NCBI GenBank assembly: GCA_030549495.1
Contig: JAUIRK010000148.1
Span: 62,001-126,000 of the forward strand
Length of the DNA: 64,000 nt
Reading direction: 5' to 3'
Source of the DNA: Nectonema munidae
Lineage: Eukaryota; Nematomorpha; Nectonematoida; Nectonematidae
Part shown: positions 35,488 through 48,863 of the stretch, in pieces
Layout: every line of letters starts with the position of its first letter
Position numbering within the stretch: the stretch's first letter is position 1
Notes under the pieces: model-generated
Seen by the model: only the letters and a program-made list of their open reading frames with translations
What the model was told of the DNA's origin: nothing
Databases searched by the model: none
Program-made: the position numbers and the translations under genes

Positions 35488-38400
35488 ATCAGAGGTCTGG
35501 CAAGACCTCCGGGGAGACAACACGCAAAACTTGCCAGCCTTATTATATATTTAAATGTGTAAATCGTAAAATGCTTAAAAAATATACTTAAAATAAAAAT
35601 TTTCAAAAAATATTTTACATACATATTGAAAGCCACATTTCAAAAATTCTACCTAAAAGTTCAAAAAATTTAACTTTGAAATTGCAGTTTTATTTCATAA
35701 AAACTATATGATTGGTTGAAATGTTTATGTAATATATAATAATAATAATACTACTACCAATACTACTTTTTGAAAATTTTTACTTGTTTGATTTGAAGAA
35801 AGAATTCAACTGTTTTTCAATATTTCTTTTTCATGATATATATATCATTAGAAAGCTTATCGTTTGCTACATACTCTAGAATAATTTATTTTTGCAAAAG
35901 TTTTAACAAATTTTAATAAATGGACTTTACTTCGAAAAATTTTGTCTAAATTTTTGAAAAAATTACGGACCACCTTTTTGTTTACGCATAATGTGAAGAT
36001 TTTTAAAAAAAATTGAATGAAAATGATATCATTGGAAAGGTATACTCTTTGTGGTTAACATAGGCTAGGTTATACAAATAAATATATTTTCATTTTTCCA
36101 AAATCTGCTTTTATGTGAGTTCAGTCAAGTTTTATCTAGTTTCAAAAAATACCAATAATAATTAACGTTCTTAATTTATATAATATTTTTTCAATATTTT
36201 ATATTCACAAAGGTAAAATATGATTTTTTACATTTTAAAATTTCATAGTTGAAGAAAACTGTCGAAAATTAATATATATTTTTTACTTTTTATGGGTCAG
36301 TAGTACAGGTCAGTATAATGTTTTTCTAATAAATTTAAAATTATTTTTAAAGTGAAAAATGTTGATCGAATGTACAAGATTTGAAGCTATACTCTTTGTG
36401 GGTAAAATAGGCTAGGTTTTACAAATAAATATATTTTTATTTTTCCAAAATCCGCTTTTATGTGAGGTCAGTCAACTTTTATCTAGTTTCAAAAAATACC
36501 AATAATTAACGTGATGAGTTTATATATTATTTCTTCAAAATTTTATATTCACAAAGGCAGAATATGGTTTTTAACATTTTAAAATGTCATAGTTAAATAA
36601 AACTGTCGAAAATTAATATTTATTTTTTACTTTTTATGGGTCAGTAGTATAGGTCAGTATAATATTTTTCTAATAAATTTTAAATTATTTTTCAAGTGAA
36701 AAATGTCGATTAAATGTACGAGTTTTGTTTGATAATCGTAGTCTACTTTTATTTAGTTTAGATACAACCTTTCTAATTTTTAACGAAGGGCATTCGTTAT
36801 ATTTATACCGACAGTGTGCGAGGAATAAATCACATTATTGATTGATTTTAGAGCATAATTATGCGAAGAAAGATGAACACATGTTGCATTACGCGTTTGT
36901 GAGCGCAGTGAATTCTTATCTCGCATACGCTTCACCACATCTTTAGCACGCGTGTGTGGTTTATTAATGTCGATTGAATGTACGAATTTTGTTTGATAAT
37001 CGTAGTCTACTTTTATTTAGTTTAGATACAATCTTTCTAATTTTTAACGAAGGGCATTCGTTATATTTATACCGACAGTGTGCGAGGAATAAATCACATT
37101 ATTGATTGATTTTAGAGCATAACTATGCGAAGAAAGATGAACACATGTTGCATTACGCGTTTGTGAGCGCAGTGAATTCTTATCTCGCATACGCTTCACC
37201 ACATCTTTAGCACGCGTGTGTGGTTTATTTTATCGGGCTAGTGTACGCTTAGTTTATTTGTAGTGTTCCTAGCTTAAATCTTAGTCAAATATTAAAACGC
37301 TTATAACTTTCACATTTCTCAACAAAATGCATCATGCGATATGCCAAATTAAAGCATTTTTTATGGGCTTTCAGAATACATTACTTATATCATAAGTACT
37401 TAAGAAATACCATTTTACTGTTTTTATTTTCCATGGGCTTCATACCATTAATTAGCAGATAAGGGATGCATTTTAAACTAAAGCTCCTTTCATTAGGACA
37501 AATTTTTACCTATATTATGTGACAATTTCCAGCACAATTATAAAGCGACTCTACTCTCAGAATCTAAATTTATTTGTAGATTTTTATAAAATAGTATTAG
37601 TTTTTCCATTTTTTTTATAAATTAACCTTCGTTTTTTTTATTGGTCAGTATAATGTTTTTCTAATAAATTTAAAAGCATTTTTTATGGGCTTTTAGAATA
37701 CATTACTTATATCACAAGTACTTAAGAAATACCTTTTACTGTTTTTATTTTCCATGGGCTTCATACCATTAATTAGCAGATAAGGGATGCATTTTAAACT
37801 AAAGCTCCTTTCATTAGGACAAATTTTTACCTATATTATGTGACAATTTCCAGCACAATTATAAAGCGACTCTACTCTCAGAATCTAAATTTATTTGTAG
37901 ATTTTTATAAAATAGTATTAGTTTTTCCATTTTTTTTATAAATTAACCTTCGTTTTTTTTATTGGTCAGTATAATGTTTTTCTAATAAATTTAAAATTAT
38001 TTTTGAAGTTAAAAATGTAGATCGAATGTACAAGTTTTGTTGGATAATCGTAGTCCACTATTTATTTTTAGATTTTTATAAAATCATTTTAGTTTTTGTT
38101 TTTTTATAAATTAACATTAGTTTTTTACTTCTTTTGAATAATCATCCAAAATTTAAGTGCGGGTTTGATTTACACTTTGATTCGAAAAAAATATGTTTTG
38201 GATAAATATTTTTTTTATTATTGTTTACTGCATATAAATTTCTAAAGAGAAGATAAATAGATCAAAATATGTGTTTTAATCAATTTTTCTCAATAAGTAT
38301 TGAAGCTATGAGGTAGCAAAATATGAACAGAAAGTTTGATATTTTTTGATTTTTTAAAGAATATTTTTCGATTCTTTGATCACAGAATTTTATTTTGATT

Positions 38401-40036
38401 ATTTGACAAATATAATATTTAAAATCGTCCAAATTGCAAAGTATAGGTATTTTAAACAAAGCAGTAATATATTTGAAGAAATAATTTTCAGTATAAAGAG
38501 TTTAGAAAACTCTTCTCTAATATGTAATGATATATTCTCATAACCTGTACGGTTGAACGCGGGTAGACAACTTGCGTTTTATCTCCAACCCGTATATTAC
38601 GATGATTCTTCTCCAACCTGTATTCTACGATGATTCATCTCCAAACTATATACTACAATGATTCATCTCTAACCTGTATACTACGATGATTCATCTCTAA
38701 CCTGTATACTACGATGATTCATCTTCAACCTGTATACTACGATGGTTTCTATTCCATGTACAAATAACTAGGGAGACAATGTTCAACTTTCTGTTCACAT
38801 TCTGCTAGATGTAAGATTTGATATACCTCATTCGGGGAGACGATGCTACAAAGTTATTACCTATATACATTATACCTGTATACTACGATGGTTCATCTCC
38901 AACCTGTCACATACCGCGATAATTCATATCAAAGAATCGAAAAATATTTTTTAAAAAATAAAAAAATATCAAACTTTCTGTTCATATTTTGCTACCTCAT
39001 ACGATGTTACAAAAGTTATTACCTATACTTTGCAATTTGCACGATTTTAAATATTATATTTGTCAAATAATCAAAATAAAATTCTGTAATCAAAGAATCG
39101 AAAAATATTCTTTAAAAAATCAAAAAATATCAAACTTTCTGTTCATATTTTGCTACCTCATACGATGTTACAAAAGTTATTACCTATACTTTGCAATTTG
39201 CACGATTTTAAATATTATATTTGTCGAATAATCAAAGAATCGAAAAATGTTCAAATCAAAAAATATTTATTCTTTTTAAATATATCGTTGGCTCCCCTTA
39301 CTTTTAAAATTGAAAGATAAACCTAGTCTTTAATAATTAATTTTTATCAAATTATGCACATACGTAACTAAAAGTAGGGGAGCCAACGATATATTTAAAA
39401 AGAATAAATATTTTTTGATTTGAACATTTTTCGATTCTTTGATTATTCGACAAATATAATATTTAAAATCGTGCAAATTGCAAAGTATAGGTAATAACTT
39501 TTGTAACATCGTATGAGGTAGCAAAATATGAACAGAAAGTTTGATATTTTTTGATTTTTTAAAGAATATTTTTCGATTCTTTGATTACAGAATTTTATTT
39601 TGATTATTTGACAAATATAATATTTAAAATCGTGCAAATTGCAAAGTATAGGTAATAACTTTTGTAACATCGTATGAGGTAGCAAAATATGAAAGAAAGT
39701 TTGATATTTTTTATTTTTTAAAAAATATTTTTCGATTCTTTGATATGAATTATCGGGTATAAGTTGGAGATGAACCATCGTAGTATAAGGTATAATGTAT
39801 ATAGGTAATAACTTATGTAGCATCGTTCCGAATGAGGTATATCAAATCTTACATCTAGCAGAATTGAAAGAAAGTTGAAATTGTCTCCCTAGTTATTTGT
39901 ACATGGAATAGAAACCATCGTAGTATACAGGTTGAAGATGAATCATCGTAGTATACAGGTTAGAGATGAATCATCGTAGTATACAGGTTAGAGATGAATC
40001 ATTGTAGTATATAGTTTGGAGATGAATCATCGTAGA
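35488..40036. repeat. Direct segmental duplication, copy 2
   Basis: Repeats 30633-35180, including the 240-bp doublet (about 36,703-37,235) and a palindrome centred near 39337 whose right arm is cut off at 40036. In the right arm between about 39,690 and 39,890 many single bases, mostly C, are missing relative to copy 1. No gene is seen. Confidence 0.8.
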
Positions 40037-42170
40037 TATATATTTATTTATATGTCATCACGAACCTTTTTTCTTTTACTTTTTCCATTCAAAGTCAAAT
40101 TACTTTTAGATTAAAAAAGTTTTTTCCAAGCTATAAAATGTTAACCTGCCTCATTTCGCTAGCGCTATCACGTGGTCTAAGTGAAATGACCTGAGAGCGA
40201 GTTCATTGACCCGCACTTGAACTCTAAATTTTCTCACTTTTTCAATTCCCGCGAGATGTTTCAAAATTTTTTAAAAAAATTTCAAGTGAGTTGAAGTACT
40301 TTTATAAATAAATGATTTTGTAAAAAAAAATTTCGAAAAAAAAATACTATTTTTTATAAAAAAAGGTTTGAATTTTCAAAAAGTTGACATTTTTGATTCA
40401 AAAATTTTACATCAAAAGAAAATTATTTTTTTCTAATTTTTACATCATCTTTTTCAAAATTGCTTAAATTTTATTTTAGAATTTTAAAATTTTGAAAAAT
40501 ATTTATTTTTGATATATTTTTTTTGATTTTAACAATTTTTAAAAAAACTTTGTGTCGATATTTTCAAATTTTTAGCTTTTAAAGAAAACTTTATGCGAGA
40601 AATTTTTTAAAAAACATTTTAAACCATGCGCATCTTAAAGAGCATCCTTTTACCTACATTTTTGAATTATTTTTGGTTTTGATACAAATTCAAAATTTTT
40701 TTTTATCAGCCCTTGAACAATATGCACAATTTTGCTATTTTTCACTATATTTTAGCGTGTAAAATGAAGAATGAAATTATTTTTTCCAATTTTTTTTGCA
40801 TATTCATAAAATAAACCTATTATTTAATCATACTAGGAAAATATTTTTTTTTATTTTTTTAAAAAATTGTAAGGTTGGACCCATACAAAATTTTTGAAAA
40901 ATTTCAAACTCATCCAATTTTTAATTTTAATATCTCATTTTAAAGCAAATTTTATACTGATTACGAAAATGTAAAAATATTTTAAATTAATTTTTTTTAA
41001 ATACTTTTTTTAGTCTTTGAACTTGAAAAAATGACAAAAATTCCAACTTTAACCTCGAAAAAATCAAGCGATTCATTTCAAATAAATTACATATTCGGAA
41101 TCAGCGTATCAAACTCAATCAGAATACGTTTTAAAAATTTTGAATTTTCCATTTTTTTAATTTTCGATTTTTCAGGCTCTTTCAAACGACCTCAAAATTA
41201 TGACTTCACATATATTCAACAAAAAGCAAGTTTTATATATTTTTAGAATCCTCTTATCATTCTAAATAACAATATTAACTTTAATTTATCATAAATGTTT
41301 TAATTCAAAAAAATTTCATATATATTTGTATATTTTGTAATGTACTTAATTTAACCAATCAAAAAATTCATTTGCATTAAAAAAAATTTTCATTCTCAAT
41401 ATATCCAATTCAATTAATGGTTGATGGGTTTATTCATTCTTCTCAAAAAAGATAATAAATTTGTATGTTACTATTTCAAATCTATATTTTTAATAAAACA
41501 AGATTCTTTATTAAAGTTGTTTTTTTAATCTATAAATTTTGTTATTTAGATTTCTATAAATTGATACCTACTATTGATAATTTTTAAATAACTAAAGTTT
41601 ATAGATTTCTATTAAATCTGAATTATTTAGTTTATAAATTTTATTTCTCAATAATAGATTTCTTTAATTTAAATTATTTAGTTTATAAATTTTATTTTTT
41701 CTAAACTCTATTTAAAATTTAATTTTTTAAGTATTAAGAGTTTTCAATAGATTTAGTACGAATCTATGTTTATTTAAATAAATAGATCTTTCTTATTTTG
41801 ATTAAGCTTTTTTAGATTTTATATAGATTACATATTATTTATTTATAATGTCTGCTTTAATTTATTTTTAATGATAATCTAATTTGCTAATTCTATAGAT
41901 TAATCTATTTTTAATTTAAATAAATAGATCTTTCTACCTTTCATTAATGTTTTTCAGATTTTATATAGTAAAAAATAAATTATAATCATATACTTAATTT
42001 ATATTGTCTCATTTAAATTATTTTTAAAATATTCAAATATGCTAATTCGTTATTTTAAAAAAATTAAGGCTTTTCTAGAATTTATATAGTAAATTATTAT
42101 TATTATAATATACTTTTTTAATATTCTTTCTTTTAATTTATTTTTAATGATAATCTAATTCCACCCAATG
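40037..42170. other. AT-rich low-complexity DNA
   Basis: Long T- and A-rich runs with no convincing ORF, repeat family or RNA gene. A short less AT-rich island sits at 40,150-40,260. Confidence 0.5.
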
Positions 42171-42174
42171 ATCT

Positions 42175-42690
42175 TTACGGGTGTACCAATGATCCTTACG
42201 AGTTCATTGATAGTATCTATAATCCCGGTACCAATGATCTTTTGAGTATACCTAAAAAACCACGGTACCAATGATATTTAAGGGAACCTGGAATCACAGC
42301 GGTACCAATGATCTTTCACAGGACCTAGAATCACGGGTGTACCAATATTCTTTCACAGGACCTAGCATCACGCGGTACCAATGATCTTTAACTGGACCTA
42401 GAATCACGCGGTACCAATGATCTTTAACTGGACCTAGAATCACGCTGTACCAATGATCTTTAACTGAACCTAGAATCACGCTGTACCAATGATCTTTCAC
42501 AGGACCTAAGATCACGCGGTACCAATGATCTTTCACAGGACCTAGGATCACGCGGTACCAATGATCTGTCACACGTCCTAGAATCACAGTAGCAATGATC
42601 TGTCACACGTCCTAGAATCACAGTAGCAATGATCTGTCACACGTCCTAGAATCACAGTAGCAATGATCTGTCACACGTGCTAGAATGTGG
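42175..42690. repeat. 36-bp minisatellite
   Basis: About a dozen units of GGTACCAATGATCTTT...CCTAGAATCACGC. Unit length is 36 bp in the core and 34 bp in the last three copies (AGCAATGATCTGTCACACGT). Unit length divisible by three leaves an open frame on the minus strand (VILGPVKDHWYR repeated), which I regard as incidental. Confidence 0.85.
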
Positions 42691-44464
42691 CATCCTAGCT
42701 TTTTGAGATTTAGAATCCTACGTCTCGAGCGAAGCGAGAGACAAACACAGGACCGTCTAGTATTATATAATTAAACCACTTCCAAGTTGATTAGAACATT
42801 GTAGATCTTCCATTTAGTCAAGATACATATTTTTTTAATTATTTGTTTTGATCACATGTTCTCTTTTCAATTAGTTTTCAACTTGGTTCCTTCTCTCATA
42901 CAAATTTTCAAAAGATTTTATAATACTTTTTATTTTTTTTTAATAAATATTTCATACCTAAGATGATTGTAGAAAGTATTATAAGCCAAAATATACAAAA
43001 AAAAAAGTATATTTTTACTATATACCTAATATGCAGCCATTTTTTGAAATTTTTTTACAGAACTGTTTTTCAGGCATACATTACTAATTCAATTGCCACT
43101 TCTAAATATTTTTTAACCGTATTATCCAAAATTCAGTACAGAAATAAAATAAGCATAGTCGATTTGGTATAAAACAGATATTTTATTTTTTTGAAAATAT
43201 TTTTGAAAACAGTATCTAGAAGTAAACCGCAAATCTTATTCAAGCTTTCAGATATTTTAAAACCATAAATGCCAAACCTGAGTCCAAAAATGAAACCAGC
43301 ATCTTCCATTTGCCATATAAACAGATATTTTATTTAAATTTCAAAAATATTTCTGTAGACATTAGACGTAAATCGAAAATTTGATTGACACTTTCAGACA
43401 TTTAAAACCTCTAAATGCAAAAAATGATTTCAGAAATAAAATTTATCATGGTCGAAATGGTATAAAAACATATATTTCATGTAAAATTAGAGAGAATATT
43501 TTGGGATATAGTTTTCAAACATAAACCGCAAATTTGATTGACACTAGCAGTAAAACCTCTAAATGCAAAAACTGTGTTCAGAAATGAAATCATCATGATA
43601 TATTTGCTATAAAAACAAATTTTAGAACTAAACGCAAATTTAATTGATACTTATATGTATTTTCAAATTCAAACTGCAAAAATTGAGTCCATAAATGAAA
43701 CTAGCATGGTTGATTTAGTATAAAAACATATATTTAATTGTAAAATTTGAATGAATGTTTTTGGAAACAATTTTTATAAGTAAACCGCAAAATTAATTAA
43801 CACTTATAGGTATTTTCAGATCCTAAACGTAAAAAATAAGTCCAGAAATGAAACCAGCATGTCCGATTTAGTATAACACATGTTTTTATGTAAAATGTGA
43901 AGGAATGTTTTTGGAGACAATTTTCAGAAGTAAACCGCAAATTTGATTAACACATAGGTATTTTCATATCCTAAATGTAAAAAATGAGTTCAGAAATGAA
44001 AACAGCATGACCGATTTAGTATAAAAACATATTTTATGTAAAATTTGAAGGTATATTTTATTAGATATATTTTTGATCAATCAAAATTTTGATTGACATT
44101 TTCTAAAAAGTAGCCATGATTATTGAAAAAATTAAATATATAAAGTGTTATGAGTTCTAAACTGTATATAATTATAAATTTTCAGGGTATTATATAATAT
44201 AGATCCTAAGTTATAAGGTTAAGTACAGATAATGTCAAAATTTTGCTGAAAAATAAATTTTTATTTTGATTGACAGTTTTGGACATGAAGGGGTCATTCA
44301 ACTACCATGAAAATGGTTTCAAAAGATGCAGCTAGCGATTTTAGGAAAAGTCACAAAATTTGAAGGGATATGATTCAGCCAATTTTCTACAATTAATTTT
44401 TTAGCCAGGGGGGGGGGGGGAGTTTTACGCCCCCCCAGCACTAATAGGGTTAAAATTAAAAGTA
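42691..44464. repeat. AT-rich DNA with a degenerate ~140-bp tandem repeat
   Basis: From about 43,200 to 44,090 a block with GTAAACCGCAAATTTGATT, GAGTCCAGAAATGAAACCAG and GATTTAGTATAAAAACATAT recurs about seven times with heavy divergence. At 44,408-44,436 a run of 13 G and a run of 7 C lie 10 bp apart. No gene. Confidence 0.5.
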
Positions 44465-46050
44465 ATGAGTAAACGAGGAATTTTATTTTAATAATTACCT
44501 TCTATTTGAAATTACTCCTAGGTTTTTATCTCACATTAAAATAAACATCTTGTTTATTTTTTAGAGGCAAAAAAGTAGAACGCTGTTACCTTAACATCAA
44601 GCAAAAAATCGAAGTTATCGATAAAAATGAAAGTGGTGTTCCATGTTATAAGCTAGCTGAAGATTATCATGTTGAAAAGACACAGATTCAAAATATTGTC
44701 AAAAATAAAGAAAAAATTAAACAAATGTGGAATACAGGTATCAATTCAAAATTTAAAACATCAACAGTTAGATTATCTCACGAAAAAGTTAATACTTCAA
44801 TTTACGAGTGGTATTGTGTAATGAGTGCAAAAAATATTCCTATTTCTGGTGTGATGATTCGAGAGAAGGCTATACAGATTGCAGGAGAAGTTGGTGATGT
44901 CAATTTTAAAGCTTCTAATGGTTGGCTAGAGTGTTTTCTTAAAAGAAATTATATACGACTAGCAAATCTACACGGAGAGTCGTTTTTCGTGAATCAAGAT
45001 GTTGTTAATGAGTGGTTTGCTAGGATAAAGTCAATTTGTGATGGATACACCATGGAAAATATTTTTAACGCTGACGAAACTGGATTATTTTATAAAGTTT
45101 TGCCATCAAAATCAATGGTTTTGAAAAACGATATTTGTAAAAATGGGAAAAAATCCAAACTAAGGCTAACTATACTTTTATGTTGTAGTGCCTTGGGAGA
45201 AAAACTGTCGCCTCTAATAATTGGATTCAATCAAAACCCCCGTTGCCTCAAAAATACATGTCTTACCATATTAGGAGTGCAATATTTTGCTAATAAGAAG
45301 GCATGGATGACGGGTCAAGTTTTTTTTACATGGATACAAAGACTAAATAATAAAATGATCAAACAAAAAAGATCTATTTTACTAATGGTTGATAATGTAC
45401 CTTCACATACAAACATCACACTTTCTAATATCAAAGTTGTTTTTATACCTCCCAACATGACATCGATCATCCAACCTTTGGACATGGGTGTTATAAAAAA
45501 CTTCAAGCATTTCTATAGAAAAGAGTTTTTGAAAGAAGTTATTTCAAAAATTGAAATTGATCATAATCCTCAAGAAGTTATTAAGAAAATAAATCTTCTA
45601 GATGTTTTTATTTGGATTAAAAAAGCCTGGAGTTTAGTTGAGCCTTCTACAATTATAAACTGCTTTAAAAAGTGTGGTTTTGAAATAACAGAAGGAGGCA
45701 CAATCGTTTCAGAAAACTCATTTGCCCTTCCATCAAACTGCTTTGTTCTTCTTGAAAAAATAAGTTGGGATGACTATGCCAATTTTGATGAGAAGTTGGA
45801 AACATGTGCTGACAAAGAAGAGTGTATCTTGGATATAGATACATCAAGCGAAAATGAAGCTGATAAATGTTTAGAAGAAGATGAATCAGAAGATGTTGAA
45901 ATAAAAATTAAAACATCAGAAGTAATTTGTAGTGTTAAAACTTTAGAAAGGTTTGCACTACAAATAAAGTCCAAGACTCTTTTCAACTTAACAAAAAGTG
46001 CACTTGATTGTGTTGAAAATCATCAAATATCTAATTTGAAACATTTCTAA
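44465..46050 (+). CDS. Tigger/pogo-family transposase, predicted with one intron
   Basis: The main frame 44567-46050 (internal ATG at 44725) encodes a CENP-B-like helix-turn-helix (KQKIEVIDKNESG, YKLAEDYHVEKTQIQNI), a second HTH-like domain and the DDE_1 core. Catalytic acids are visible in FNADETGLF, LMVDNVPSH and IQPLDMGVI. The N-terminal HTH is open upstream of 44725, so 44725 is not the true start. I predict ATG at 44465 spliced at GT 44469 to AG 44565-44566 (98-bp intron), giving MSKKVERC, the expected short start. The ORF has no internal stop. The C terminus is acidic. Tigger-like termini lie downstream; the 5' end was not found. Splicing is inference. Confidence 0.85.
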
Positions 46051-46140
46051 ATAAACATTAATTTTTATAAATAAAGTCATATGTTTTTACCTCTTTGTAT
46101 TATTTTTCTTTAATTAAAATATAGTCTATCTATTTTTGAA

Positions 46141-46217
46141 CCTCTCTCTAACGACCCTCTGTCTACAGCGACTTTTTTAGCAGCAAAGTCAAGTCGCTGT
46201 AGACAGGTTTTACTGTA
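46141..46217 (+). repeat. Tigger-type 3' terminal repeat
   Basis: It ends AGACAGGTTTTACTG followed by TA at 46216-46217, the target-site dinucleotide of Tc1/mariner-pogo elements. Inside, GTCTACAGCGACTT (46161-46174) is inverted as AAGTCGCTGTAGAC (46190-46203), and CCTCTCTCTAACGAC resembles the usual Tigger terminal motif. No matching 5' terminus was found upstream of the transposase. Confidence 0.65.
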
Positions 46218-47075
46218 TTTATAGAAAATGGGAAAATTTATTCTATTTGATTTCAAATTTGTCAATTATTTTTTCAAATGTGACAATTAATTTGAAAAAC
46301 ATTTTTTGTTCGATGATATTTTCCTAAAAAAATAGTTTGGAAAAAACAATAATACAAATATTTATAAAAAATGGGAAAATTTATTTTATTTGATTTCAAA
46401 TTCATCAGTTACTTTTTAAAATATAACATAATTCCTTTGAAAATAGATTGTTACAGTAAGAAAACATTTTCTGTTTGATGATAATTTCCTGAAAAAATAA
46501 TTCTGAAAAAAAAACAATAATATAAATATAGAAAGAGGGGAAGAAGGATTTGGAGTACGCACGCTCCAAAGAACCCAATCCACTCCTTGAAGATTTGGAA
46601 TTGCACCATTGCCATGGATTCCATGGAATGGGTCACCTTCTTTGAAGCAATCTGGAGACTACACACTAGACAAAGTTCCATATATGCCCAATGTTCCTCT
46701 AGCACAATTCTATAAAATAAAAAATGAAGACAAATGTTTTTCCGTTGTAATTTTTGAAAAATACTTTATTTAAAATGTTTTCTTACATATGGTTTTATAA
46801 GATATAGAGAGGTTTCTGAATGTTAAACTTGAAATAAAAAAAATTATGAAGGGGAGTAAATTACCCCCTGGGGGTAATTTAGCAATTTTTTGGGGGTAAT
46901 GACAGAAAAATGCTAAGAATTCTGAAAATCAAGAAAGCATTGCGCTACCTTGTATTAGGATTAATGTTAACTTAGTCTTAGTATTTTAAGTTGTAAAGAC
47001 CCCGATGACTCATCGACAAGTCCAGTACGCGTCACTCACTGCCTATATTCCACACTGCCAGTTTCTTCTCTGTGA
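46218..47075. other. AT-rich DNA between Tigger and the RT relic
   Basis: A ~143-bp block (ATGGGAAAATTTATT) occurs twice (46,228 and 46,370). 46,545-46,700 is a less AT-rich island with an 84-codon minus-strand frame that I do not recognise. A short palindrome (CCCCCTGGGGG) is at 46,864. Confidence 0.4.
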
Positions 47076-48639
47076 GCATCAGCCGAGGTTTTTATCGGAG
47101 TGTTCAACCAAGTGTTATCACCTGAAGGCGAAGACAAACAGGAAGAAACTGACATACTATCCTCTCATTCGGAAGATACCGAAGAGGAGTATGAAGGGTC
47201 GCCAAAAATCTTTAATCCTGTCATTGACTCTAACAAAGGACACGAAAAGATACATCCAATCGAAGTAAACAAACTCAAGTATGTAGGCTCGTGTTCACTA
47301 TGGAAAGCTCCTAACGACTTACTGAACATTAAAGCCAAAAACATCCTTAAATATGGGTATAAACCTAGAATAAAGATCGACACAAAAGCTGGTAAATTCT
47401 CAAAGTTTATACAACCGCATTTCCCTATAAAAGTGTTCATAAAGAATAAAGTATTACCTCCTTTAGCACATTTTAATGTAATAAAGCGAGTGAAAAACGT
47501 GAAAGTAATTTCTCCCGTGTTTATAATTCCTAAACGAAATAAGGAGACCCGTTTTATACAAAATTTCTCTTTCACATCAGAACTCTTTCATAATGAGGCC
47601 CTACAAGTAGAAGCGCCGGCATCATTAATGTACATTCCTAAAAAGTACACTCTTGCGATCAAAGCGGATTTAACCAATGCGTTTTATGGTATTGGAATAC
47701 ATAAAACATACCAAAAATTCTTTGGCTTCAAAATCTTCAACGAACTCTTTACCTTCAACAGATTACCCATGGGCGCAAATTTTGCGCCCGGCGTACTACA
47801 ATTTGTTCTAAAAACCCTACTTAGAACTTTCAAGAACAAAGTTGACTTCCTTCATAAGGTATATGTAGATGATATCTTGCTCCTGTTTACAAATTCTGAA
47901 GACGCATGCAATATCAGCAACAAGTTTAAAGAATTCCTCGAAAAAGAATGTAATATTTTGATCAACCTAAAGAAATCTTGCTTCATACCATCCAGCGAAA
48001 TCAATTACCTTGGGGTAGTGCTTGATCTCAAGGAAGGAACGCTGGGTTTTACTGAAGAAACCATGGTCAAGTGCTATCAGGCAATCTATATTTTGGCTGC
48101 TTTCAATAACCATCCATTTCCTCCAACTAAAGTCATGGAATCGGCTATAGGTTATTTGAATTACTATCTAGCAACAATATCCAATCTAACAAGGAGAACC
48201 TATCCCTATAAAAACTCTAATACACCTCTGGAAAAGCGTGAAAAAGAAAAGAGACTTCATCAATCTAATACCTGCAAATGCGAAAATCTATGTTGACGCA
48301 ACTCCATTGGCAATTGGCATCACCTCAATGAATTGTAACTTTAAAATCCCATTCATAAAAGAAATTGACATAGACCTGGCCGAGTTGTTAGCAATTACCA
48401 TAGCTAACTCGGTTGCAGGAGAAGAGACGCTTATTCTTTCTGATAGCCAAGTTGCTATCAACTCTTGGAAGAAGGGCGGATCAGCATCTACAAGACTCCA
48501 CAATATCCTTGAGCAAGTTGAAAACATGGACACTGCCCAATACCTCAAAAGATGTAAAAGTATATTCTACATACCCACTGATGCTAATCCTGCAGATTTT
48601 CCATCAAGACAGCCAGACCAGGATACAATATCACTATAA
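47076..48639 (+). pseudogene. AT-rich relative of the RT-RNase H element, frameshifted
   Basis: An open frame from 47076 (no ATG) runs to 48296 and includes SLWKAPNDL, GYKPRIKIDTKAG, KADLTNAFYGIGI, RLPMGANFAPGVLQ and the catalytic YVDDILLL. A shift near 48,240 moves to a second frame (to 48639) with RNase H: YVDATPLAIGI, DLAELLAI, LILSDSQVAI, NPADFPSRQ. The block order and motifs match Pol of the GC-rich array, but base composition is AT-rich and the sequence is diverged. No gag precedes it, and no integrase or recombinase directly follows. An AATAAA-type signal lies near 48,815. This is an older, dead member of the same or a sister family. Confidence 0.85.
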
Positions 48640-48863
48640 AGGCGCCGCACACTATCTTGATATTCACTTATTTACTTATTACAAAGCTCAGTACCTCACC
48701 CGCCACCACCCCATGCAAGTACACCACCAAAGAAAACTCATATTTTTTGTGCTATTATATTTTTTTGTGCCTTTTTTAAATATTTTGTCTTTAAAAATTT
48801 GTTAGTTTTCAATAAAATGATATTAATAAAAAAAAATTTTTATTTCCAGTTCTTTCACCAGAG

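Noticed and set aside
39330-39823. Open frames with MLPHTMLQKLLPILCNL at several places between 30,044 and 39,823.
   Set aside because: They are the same palindromic repeat read in both directions, without codon bias or a recognisable product.
42294-42587. A 97-codon repetitive frame (VILGPVKDHWYR).
   Set aside because: Explained by the 36-bp minisatellite; no start context, and it ends when the unit length changes.
46451-46705. An 84-codon minus-strand frame with a hydrophobic tail in a GC-richer island.
   Set aside because: I do not recognise it and the tail falls in A/T runs; insufficient to call a gene.
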